A stretch of DNA of 64,000 nt, taken from assembly GCA_031841125.1 (NCBI GenBank), contig CM063114.1, forward strand, positions 30,573,266-30,637,265, in the 5' to 3' direction. Below are positions 56,719 through 64,000 of the stretch, piece by piece. The notes below the pieces were generated by a model. It was not told the DNA's origin. It saw only the letters and a list, made by a program, of their open reading frames with translations, and did not search any database. Every line of letters starts with the position of its first letter. Within the stretch, counting starts at the first letter, position 1. The translations under genes and the position numbers were made by a program. Source of the stretch: Acanthococcus lagerstroemiae. Lineage: Eukaryota; Arthropoda; Insecta; Hemiptera; Eriococcidae.

Positions 56719-58214
56719 CGTCAATTGGTGTATGCTGGGTTGCATATTTGACGTGCTGAGGGCATTGCCAGAATATTAGAAACTTTGTAATAAAATTGTG
56801 ACGCCTTCGAAGAATTGAATATGCTATTTCTCATACGCCAATTGACGTTTTCAAAATCGCTAATTTCTCTGGGGCGAACTAATAAAATGCAAAAATCTTT
56901 GGATTGGAGGCAGCTACAACAAAGCGGGTTGACACTTTTGCAAGAGGAGATCAATTTGCTCTCAAAATTTCAAACCCTTTTCCTCTAGCTATCCCCAGTC
57001 CCGAGAATTTCGCGTTTTATTAGTTCCCCCCAGAGAAATTCGCAATTTCGAAAACGTCAATTGGTGTATGTTGGGTTGCATATTCGACGTGCTGAAGGCA
57101 TTGCCAGAATATTAGAAACCTTGAAATAAAATTGTGACGCCTTCGAAGAATTGAATATGCTATTTCTCATTCGCCAATTGACATTTTCGAAATCGCTAAT
57201 TTCTCTGGGGCGAACTAATAAAATGCAAAAATCTTTGGATTGGAGGCAGCTACAGCGAAACGGGTTGACACTTTCGAAAGAGGAGATCAATGTGCTCTCA
57301 AAATTTCTAACCATTTTCCTCTAGCTACCCCGAGTTCGGAGATTTTCGAGAATATCTCGAGAACGATGAGGGATAGAGAAACACGGAGAAATTATCCAGG
57401 TACAGCTATTTCTAGGAGAAGTTCTAAGGGGCTGAGAGCTTATCGATATCATTGCTATCCACAGAGGGTACCAATCATCAATCTCTACAAATGTATAATG
57501 CATAAAAATCATGTCTATGTGCAGCACCTCCCCAAAAGAAGCAGCAAGGGGCTACGGGTTATGCTGGCTGCAGGTACCATTTACTAAGTAGTACAAAATA
57601 TACGTTCTATACAAATCATCTTCATTTGGAGTGCCCCCCCCCTCAAGTGAAGCCCCGAGGGGCCGGGGGCAAGTTGATGTCAAAATGTAGGAAATGAAAA
57701 ATCAGCACTTCTTTGCCTTAGATTTCTTGAAAAATTTTCTCCGTTTTTCTCTATCTCTCACCGTTCTTGAGATATTCGCAATTTTCCGGGAAATTTTGCA
57801 TTTTTTCTCAAACCTTACGAAAAATTTGTGTAAAACTACCAATTTTGAAGATGGATGTTACATAAGTTGCATAACGCACTACTCGCAGGAAAAATTTTTT
57901 ATTTGAAAAAAATTAGTTGCGCCTACCAGTAGCAAGTTATGCAACTCATAGAACATGCAAATTCAAAATTGGTTCTTGTTCAACTTTTATTTTGAAACCT
58001 GGGAGAAAAAAATCAAAAATTTCCCGGAAAATTGCGAATATCTCGAGAACCGCGAGAGATAGAGAAAAACGGAGAAAATTTTTCAAGAAATCTAACGCAA
58101 AGAAGTGCTGGTTTTTCATTTCCCACATTTTGACACCAACTTGACCCCAGCCACTGGGGGCTTCCTCTGGGGGGGGGGGGGGTACTCGAGATGGAAATTA
58201 TTTGTGTAGAAGAC
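56719..58214. repeat. Macrosatellite unit 5, terminal, with inverted core
   Basis: It matches the others up to about 57,790 and again from about 58,030, but the sequence between is present in reverse orientation. The unit then ends in a longer G-run and passes into a truncated sub-block. Confidence 0.9.
57797..58015. repeat. Palindrome core inverted relative to units 1-4
   Basis: Here the order is CTCAAACCTTACG, CGCACTACTCGCAGG, GCGCCTACCAGTAGCAAG, AACTCATAGAACATGC, CCTGGGAG. Units 1-4 show the reverse complement order. The flanking arms are the same. This is what recombination between palindrome arms would produce. Confidence 0.85.
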
Positions 58215-58390
58215 GCAAAAGCAGAGGTGCCTTCGACAAGTAGAATATGCTATTTCTCATACGCCAGTTGACGTTTTCGAAATCGCTAATTTCTCTGGGG
58301 CGAACTAATAAAATGCAAAAATCTTTGGATTGGAGGCAGGCTACAACGAAACGGGTTGACACTTTCGAAAGAGGAGACCAATCAAGCCGC

Positions 58391-59320
58391 TCAACCAAAT
58401 TCGGCCGACAAACTGGTAGTGTGGACGCGGCTTCACAAATAATATAAACGACTGATCCGTAATAATCGAAAATATATTAATGCACGAGGAATAATTATAA
58501 TTAACGAAATATAAAAAAATTAACGGTTTCTTTTCTCTCCCTTTCTTTTTTCCAGTTGATAGCCATTCGAAAACAAAGAAGGGGAAAATAAATAAAACGC
58601 ATTAACACACTTTCTCTAGTTAAAACGAAATCGATGAATTCGATTACTTAGACGGGGGAGCCGAAAATTGCATTCGTCAGCGACATAGAGCTTTCTCCAC
58701 GAATGCGCGCCATTTTTATTGTCAAAACGTTACAAATTTACACGGCGCATTAACGAGTCCAATTAATTGAATAAAATCTTCGATAAAACTAGATATTAAC
58801 ATTTTTTTGTTTTGTTTTGTTTCAAGTCAATGAATTCCAACACAATATAATAATTACAAACGTATAATACACACCGGTTGCTTATCACGTATCTAAAATT
58901 TCATACATTTTAGTTTTGTTATAATAATATTAATGAAAAACAATTCACACGAAACCGAACGGCTATAGGGTTAATCTGCTTCCCCAAGTGGACGCGAGTG
59001 TGCGATATCCGGCGAACTGAAACCCTGCACTCAGGTTTACAATCAGCACCCAATTACAAAAACTAATTTCGTATACTCGAGTAAACTGGCCCATCCGAGT
59101 ATCGTAAACTTTATCGCATCTACCACCTGCGTCGAGAACTCAAAACGGCCCGAGTTTCCTCATCGCCGAAGGGGGTGTGTAAAACAGTACACGCACTTAC
59201 ACTTATAATAATGCTCATTTGCGGTGGTTTAAGTGGCCGTCAACGCAACAGCGACGACGGCGACATCGTCCAGTTTCAGACTTCGAAGAAACGGCCGCTT
59301 CTTTCGCCCTTCCTGTACAT
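58391..59320. other. AT-rich unique region with a candidate terminal exon
   Basis: Apart from the possible exon at 58,556-58,605, no gene is recognised. The sequence is AT-rich and suits a 3' untranslated region or intergenic DNA. Confidence 0.4.
58556..58605 (+). CDS. Candidate terminal exon (weak)
   Basis: A long polypyrimidine tract and TTCCAG end at 58,555. The following frame, entered after two bases, reads DSHSKTKKGKINKTH then TAA, a basic tail. It overlaps AATAAA. Entry phase is compatible with the donor of the PWWP exon at 25,906. The join, over 32.6 kb of repeats, is unproven, and the exon could be chance. Confidence 0.2.
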
Positions 59321-59475
59321 CAGGCACGTAGCTGACCGCTTGTGTGTGCCAGGGCATTTGATATTCAACCAGGGCATGAACCGTAAGGGTACAACACCAA
59401 AAATTTTATTTTACTTCATGTTTTTAAGAATGTGCTAGCCAGGGCTTCGCTGTCCTGGCGTTAGTTACGGGCCTG
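59321..59475. mobile_element. hAT-type MITE with perfect 8-bp target duplication
   Basis: Ends are CAGGCACGTAGCTGACC and the reverse complement CAGGCCCGTAACTAACG. CTGTACAT flanks both sides (59,313-59,320 and 59,476-59,483). It is 155 bp. Confidence 0.85.
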
Positions 59476-59879
59476 CTGTACATTTACCGTCGAAAATGCC
59501 CCATTTCACAACGGACATCGCGGACACTCATTCGAAGAGGTCACTCAAATTTAATTGAGCACAGCCGAACGCTTTGAGTATTGAAACCTCACGAGCCAGG
59601 CTTTCGTTCAACGAATAATACGTCTGATAAGAAAAAAACGTGCACTTGATCATAAATAAAATTTGGCAAGTTCATGCTGAAAGACTCAGTTTTAAGATTG
59701 AAGTCACTCAAACTCTTCGGGTTTGACAACTGCGGAAAAAATGGGTCAAAATCAGAATTCAGCTACTGAAGCTTGCTAGATCCTCCAAGAAGAAGACTTC
59801 TGACTATTTTCTTGTATTTACTCCAAAATAAGTGTAAAAGGGGTTTTATGATAACTCTGTACACTGCGATCCATTAAAG
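59476..59879. other. Unassigned spacer
   Basis: About 0.4 kb with no gene or repeat recognised. Confidence 0.4.
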
Positions 59880-60053
59880 TAGGGTACTATAATTTTCGCA
59901 CAAGTATACTGGACCGCCATTTTGATTCCCTAGTTAGTCAGAGTATTCTCGGACGCGCTCGCACTCGGTTGTGAACGAGTGATCAAGGATGTTCGGGCTA
60001 GTTGAGAATCAAAATGGCGGTCCATTAAACCCGTGTGAAACTATAGAACCTTA
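59880..60053. mobile_element. 174-bp MITE with 7-bp flanking duplication
   Basis: Ends are TAGGGTACTATA and the reverse complement TAAGGTTCTATA, with inverted repeats of about 50 bp that include GGACCGCCATTTTGATTC. ATTAAAG flanks both sides (59,873-59,879 and 60,054-60,060). Confidence 0.75.
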
Positions 60054-61141
60054 ATTAAAGGTCTTATGGTGGTGAAAGGCGATAATCGGATTTTTCGAGG
60101 GTCGACACATCGGCAATTCTGATAAAAATGTCATCTATGTATCCATAGATTTAGAGTAAAAATACATCATACCGTCAACTGGAGTATCGGCCACTCATGA
60201 CCTATAGATGCGCTGACATTGTTATCAGTAAGCAAGTCACGAATTGCTATAACGCCAGTTGACGGTGCATCGACATTTCAGATGGAGTCCGCATTTCAAC
60301 CTCATAAGTTGAAAATATCGATACGTCCGTATTTTTCAAAAACGCCAACAATCTCCACCTTTTTCTCCTTATATCAAGGCACATCAGTACTTTATCGAGT
60401 TACTAAAGAACAAACTTGGGTAGGCTTCAAGCTAACATTGACCCTTAAGTCTTTCAGCACCAAGATACCAAATGGCATGCTTTTATGACAAACTGCACGA
60501 TACTGATCGAAACTGACATCTATCAGCCGTACAACAGAAGATTCGCAGAACGGGAGCTAAACTGTTCGTGAAGAGATTTATAAGCGAGTATATTTCAACG
60601 AATAGAAATTGCAAAATGTAGTTCTTGTAGTCACACGATTACGCTCGTTTCAGTTGAAACGATTATTATTTTGTTCATTCGCAAAAACACTTAAAATTTG
60701 ACCCAATAACATACAGACTATATCCACTCGATTGAAATGTACCTGCAATAAAATAAAACGTAGTCTACTGAAATATACAAAATTTCGACTTTTTCGGGAT
60801 TATTCATTTCTTTTCGTTCCGATCGACTTTGCGACACGAACGACGAAGTTCGGGGTAATGATACACTTTCTCCTAAGCATACAAAGGAACTTACATAAAT
60901 TTGAAAACGAATTACTTAAAGCATAACAATGACGAGTTATTCCGATTATTTTTCCTAAGCGACGTATGTATAGATTTTCCTGAAAGCAAAACAAAAACCA
61001 CATGAAGAAATTAGTACAAGTTCTCTGTACAACGTGTAACGGCTCTGTGAACAACATCGCAACGAATTATAGAAAAAGTGTCTAAACGTACGTTCATTTA
61101 GAGGCTCTTCTTTCCATACAGTTCTACCTATATTGGATGTG
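60054..61141. other. Unassigned DNA with a short inverted repeat
   Basis: ACCGTCAACTGG at about 60,172 is mirrored by CCAGTTGACGGT at about 60,255, possibly a small foldback. Open frames to 89 codons lack recognisable motifs. Confidence 0.4.
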
Positions 61142-61152
61142 TAGTTCTACTA

Positions 61153-61347
61153 GAGCAACTGGAAACTCCCTTTTCTCCGAAAAGTTGGTAAAGCCCGAGT
61201 ACTGACACCCGCCATTTTGAGTCGCTTGGTGCCCAACGACTCACAATTCGATACGCGGAACGTTCCGCGTAGTGAATTCTGATTCGTCCGGCACCAAGCG
61301 ATTCAAAATGGCGGATGTCGTCAGGACTCTGGTTTTTCCACGTGCTC
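61153..61347. mobile_element. 195-bp fully palindromic MITE
   Basis: The whole element pairs with itself around ACGCGGAACGTTCCGCGT (centre about 61,262). Ends are GAGCAACTGG and the reverse complement GAGCACGTGG. TAGTTCTACTA flanks both sides (61,142-61,152 and 61,348-61,358); part of that 11-mer may belong to the ends, so duplication length is 7-11. The arms carry CCGCCATTTTGA, as in the 174-bp MITE. Confidence 0.8.
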
Positions 61348-61358
61348 TAGTTCTACTA

Positions 61359-61646
61359 AGGCTCTAAAAGAACGGGTAGAGTCACGAAGGCAAACTGGAT
61401 CCTTAGCAATGGAACTGTCATAAGAACGTGTGTAACTTTGGTTGCTAATATCTAGACAAATATTGCTGTTGATGAATAATTGAAGAGAATAAAATTTATC
61501 GTACTTAAAATTTCCTATCTAATGCAATATTTTTCAAGATCTTTTGGGAATATATTTTAAAGTCATGTTCCCTCTCCGCGTGTCTCATTGTGATAGCACT
61601 GCAGGACCACTATTCTCGAAAAGTTGTTATGCGATGTTATGATAAC
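61359..61646. other. Unassigned spacer
   Basis: Less than 0.3 kb, AT-rich, nothing recognised. Confidence 0.4.
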
Positions 61647-61790
61647 TGTTGAAAAATAAATTGTATATTTCATCGTATGGCTGCACTGATTTCTAGTTTG
61701 TTTAAGTTCTGTAACGAATTTTAAGCGTTTGTACTCTTTTTGTTTTGTTCTACTTTCTTGTATGTTTTGAAATAAAATGAATTTATAATA
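61647..61790 (+). repeat. Probable 5' LTR of second copia
   Basis: It begins TGTTGAAAAATAAATTG and ends just before the primer site. The end (TATAATA) departs from the usual CA, and the 3' LTR is outside the window, so the start is a best guess. Confidence 0.45.
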
Positions 61791-61804
61791 GGTTATGGGC
61801 TCAG
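61791..61804 (+). other. Primer-binding site of second copia
   Basis: GGTTATGGGCTCAG, differing at one position from the initiator tRNA-Met anticodon-arm complement used by the first copia. Confidence 0.75.
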
Positions 61805-61894
61805 CTCGTTACCCAATGCGTGTTTCGAAGTTTTAAAGAACTTTTCACTAGTTTTGATTGAGCAGTGTTTCGTCGTCCTCTGCACTTTAGCACT

Positions 61895-64000
61895 ATGGAT
61901 TATTTGGAGTCGAAGCAGCCATCGATCAAACTGACAGGTCGGAAGAACTACCAGGAATGGCGGTTCCTCGTGGACCTTTACATCGAAAATGAAATCGCAT
62001 TGAATGCATCCAAGAAGAAGGCATCTAAGGATTGGAATTTTGATGTGGGCACAAAATTAAAAACGGTGGTAGCCATGAGTGTTCACGAGAGCATTTTGTG
62101 TAATATTACACAATGCAAAACATATAGACAGATGTTGGATCGTCTTGAGAATCTGTACGGGTTGAAATACGATGAATTAGATCGGCTACACAGTCAGTTC
62201 CAAAATTTTAGATTAGATGCAGCTCGGTCAATTCAAGAAAACGTCTGCAGGTTGGAGAACATTTGCAACAAGATCGAAAGTCTCGATGAGACAATTTCGG
62301 ATTCCGCGTTCAAGACAAAATTGTTTAGTGCACTACCACGAAAATTTAATGGCTTTGTTTCTGCTTGCAACCTCAATCCTAATTTGACAAACTCGCAGAT
62401 AATAACCGCATTAATCTCTGAAGATATCCGTCTTGAGCAGTCGAGCGAGAAATATGAGAAGTCAGTGGGAAAATCATTCAGTTGTTATGATAATAATGAC
62501 AACAAACTAACGAATTCGACGAATCAGCCCAGTAGCAGTAAACCGGTGAGTTCAACAAATACTACTAAATGTGCGTATTGCAAGGAAACTGGACATAAAA
62601 TTGACGTATGTCCGACACTCGAAAAACGGAAGAAAGCCGTTTGTCACGAATGCAAACAGGTGGGACATTATGCTAAAAATTGTCCATCTAAGTCTTCTGG
62701 TTCGAATCACAAACCGAAAGAACCAGTTCTGAAATCTGACAAAAAGGAATTCGCAGCGTGCATCAGTATGTCTAGTCCGTCAGTATTCGGCCTTTCGACT
62801 TCGACAAGCGAACTTAAAACTTCGTGGGTCTTGGACTCGGCATGCACCACTCACATCGCAAATAGCTTGACCTCTTTTTATTCACTGGAGCATACCGAAG
62901 TGGAACACACTATCACAATCGCGAATGATGAAAAAATCACGATCTCTCAGCAAGGAATTATTCGTGCCGTACATAAAGATAATGGACTGGAGCTACAAAA
63001 TGTCTTGTTTTATCCGGATGCACCCGCTAATCTAATGTCCTTCAAGATTTTATTAGAAAAGGGATGGCTCGTAGAGATTTTCACTCTGGAACGTATTCTT
63101 CTTCGAAAAGGAGAATATGTTATCGAAGCAGAATTGGACACAAGGTCGGGACTATGGATTATTCCGTTAGAAGTGATCCGACCAGAAGTTGGTTCAAGCG
63201 CATTCGTTACTCTTCACGAATGGCATAGGAAATTCGGGCATCAAAATTTGCAGTATACCAAGGAGATTTTAAATCAGCACTCGCTGCCATTCAAGGATGA
63301 CCGTACGAAGTGTATTCCATGCCTGAAAGGTAAAGCAACACGTCTACCGTTTCAGCTGAGTTCTAATCGTGCGACGAACGTAGGAGAATTAACGCATGTA
63401 GATCTGTTTGGTCCTGTCGAATTATCGTTAGGGAAATCGAAGTACGGCTTGGTCTTTAAGGATGATTTTTCTAGTAACCGAACTGTTTATTTTCTTAAAA
63501 CTAAAGCTAATTCGGTAGAATTTTTTGAAGACTACTTAAACTTGGTTGAAACTCAGTCTGGTCTTAAACCAAAAAGAATTAGATCCGATTTAGGAACTGA
63601 GGAAGTTAACCTCGAAATTGGAGAATTATGTTCGAAAAAGGGTATTATTCACGAAACAGCCTGTGTTAAGACTCCGGAACAAAACGGTCGGGCGGAACGT
63701 GAAATCAGAACTCTGTCTGAAATGGTCACTACATTGTTAATTGATTCAGGACTGCCAAAAAATTTATGGGCAGAAGCGTTGAATTATTCTGTGTTTACTC
63801 TCAATCGAACTGGCAAATCCTCAATTAAAGGGAAAAGTCCTTATGAGTTATTTAATCAGAAAGAACGTTTTGATATTAAATATTTGAAACCCTTTGGTAC
63901 TAAAGCTGTTATACAAATTCCGAAGGAACAACGTAAAAAATTCGATCCGAAAGGTGAAGAAGGTGTTTTTGTAGGATATGGTATGTACTCGAAAGGGTAT
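61895..64000 (+). CDS. copia-type gag-pol polyprotein, partial (702 codons, open at window end)
   Basis: The frame from the ATG at 61,895 (MDYLESKQPS) stays open to the last base. Domains in order: gag with LTGRKNYQEWRF; two CCHC knuckles, CAYCKETGHKIDVC (residue about 226) and CHECKQVGHYAKNC (about 250); protease at VLDSACTTHIAN (about 314), where the usual D-S-G/A is D-S-A-C; integrase zinc region WHRKFGHQN...CIPC (about 443); integrase core with HVDLFGPV (about 503), RSDLGTEE and the catalytic Glu in NGRAERE (about 600). It ends in the region before RT. Copia-type proteins usually have one CCHC knuckle; two are notable. No stop or shift was seen, so it may be a young copy. Confidence 0.9.
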   Translation, partial: MDYLESKQPSIKLTGRKNYQEWRFLVDLYIENEIALNASKKKASKDWNFDVGTKLKTVVAMSVHESILCNITQCKTYRQMLDRLENLYGLKYDELDRLHSQFQNFRLDAARSIQENVCRLENICNKIESLDETISDSAFKTKLFSALPRKFNGFVSACNLNPNLTNSQIITALISEDIRLEQSSEKYEKSVGKSFSCYDNNDNKLTNSTNQPSSSKPVSSTNTTKCAYCKETGHKIDVCPTLEKRKKAVCHECKQVGHYAKNCPSKSSGSNHKPKEPVLKSDKKEFAACISMSSPSVFGLSTSTSELKTSWVLDSACTTHIANSLTSFYSLEHTEVEHTITIANDEKITISQQGIIRAVHKDNGLELQNVLFYPDAPANLMSFKILLEKGWLVEIFTLERILLRKGEYVIEAELDTRSGLWIIPLEVIRPEVGSSAFVTLHEWHRKFGHQNLQYTKEILNQHSLPFKDDRTKCIPCLKGKATRLPFQLSSNRATNVGELTHVDLFGPVELSLGKSKYGLVFKDDFSSNRTVYFLKTKANSVEFFEDYLNLVETQSGLKPKRIRSDLGTEEVNLEIGELCSKKGIIHETACVKTPEQNGRAEREIRTLSEMVTTLLIDSGLPKNLWAEALNYSVFTLNRTGKSSIKGKSPYELFNQKERFDIKYLKPFGTKAVIQIPKEQRKKFDPKGEEGVFVGYGMYSKGY

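Larger units (their letters stand above)
50219..58390. repeat. Macrosatellite, ~1.595-kb unit, about 5 copies
   Basis: A constant word CGTCAATTGGTGTATG in the first sub-block falls at 50,336, 51,933, 53,526, 55,122 and 56,719, giving periods of 1,597, 1,593, 1,596 and 1,597. Units are almost identical. Each unit has two ~337-bp sub-blocks (a and b), each with a short foldback, then a segment of about 0.27 kb and a ~0.79-kb imperfect palindrome. A partial sub-block precedes unit 1 (50,219-50,335) and another ends the array (58,215-58,390). Short frames repeat with the unit and show no protein features. Confidence 0.95.
61647..64000 (+). mobile_element. Second Ty1/copia retrotransposon, 5' part (runs off the window)
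   Basis: A probable 5' LTR, a copia-type primer site and an open gag-protease-integrase frame follow in order. The protein is clearly different from the copia at 32-36 kb, so this is another lineage. The RT, RNase H and 3' LTR must lie beyond base 64,000. Confidence 0.85.

Noticed and set aside
50338..58398. Families of 60-115-residue ORFs repeated in every macrosatellite unit
   Set aside because: They occur on both strands in overlapping frames and are conserved only because the DNA units are nearly identical; no motif or start context supports translation.
1..64000. CRISPR array, bacterial operon or phage content
   Set aside because: Regular tandem arrays here have no unique spacers, and splice sites, LTR elements and LINEs point to an animal genome.

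Overview
This is a non-coding-rich, AT-rich eukaryotic window packed with transposable elements, almost certainly from an arthropod and most likely an insect. Both Ty1/copia elements carry primer sites matching the anticodon arm of initiator tRNA-Met, as in Drosophila copia. The window also holds Jockey- and R1-type LINEs, a pogo/Tigger relative, hAT-type MITEs, a MULE-type MITE and Helitrons. No operons, CRISPR arrays, rRNA or convincing tRNA genes were seen, and I cannot name the species.

Layout, left part. 1-4.7 kb: one intronless 163-codon ORF of unknown function, then a Helitron-like element (minus) split by a 5'-truncated R1-type LINE that itself holds a hAT MITE (three nested layers). 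4.7-8.3 kb: diverged ~300-bp satellite and a broken Ty3/gypsy integrase. 8.5-10.7 kb: a 2.2-kb terminal-inverted-repeat (TIR) element with internal minisatellites. 11-17.1 kb: a 95-bp tandem repeat and then a 5.2-kb array of ~92-bp monomers with signs of higher-order organisation. 18.7-22.7 kb: a hAT MITE split by a MULE-like MITE with a perfect 10-bp target duplication, then a second Helitron copy in the opposite orientation. 22.7-26.3 kb: more MITEs, a LINE ORF1 relic and a single spliced-looking exon encoding a PWWP-domain core, the best host-gene candidate.

Layout, right part. 26.3-28.97 kb is a ~280-bp satellite interrupted in phase by a 12.5-kb TIR element (28,970-41,498; TA duplication). 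That element holds a young, apparently intact copia (identical 150-bp LTRs, 5-bp TSD, 1,337-codon ORF), a 1.85-kb palindrome and a MITE; the satellite resumes at 41,499. 43-48 kb is a Jockey-type LINE relic (minus) lacking its endonuclease region and split by a 1.5-kb GACT-based array. 49.4-50.2 kb is a deleted pogo/Tigger element keeping a CENP-B-like DNA-binding region. 50.2-58.4 kb is a macrosatellite of five nearly identical ~1.595-kb units built from foldbacks, in which the last unit carries its palindrome core flipped. 58.4-64 kb has a candidate terminal exon, three MITEs and the 5' two-thirds of a second, different copia that runs off the window end.

How it fits together: the coding capacity is almost entirely retrotransposon polyprotein. 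The host contribution may be one gene on the plus strand, with a PWWP exon (25,808-25,906) and possibly a phase-compatible last exon (58,556-58,605), which would make most of this window intronic. That link is inference only.
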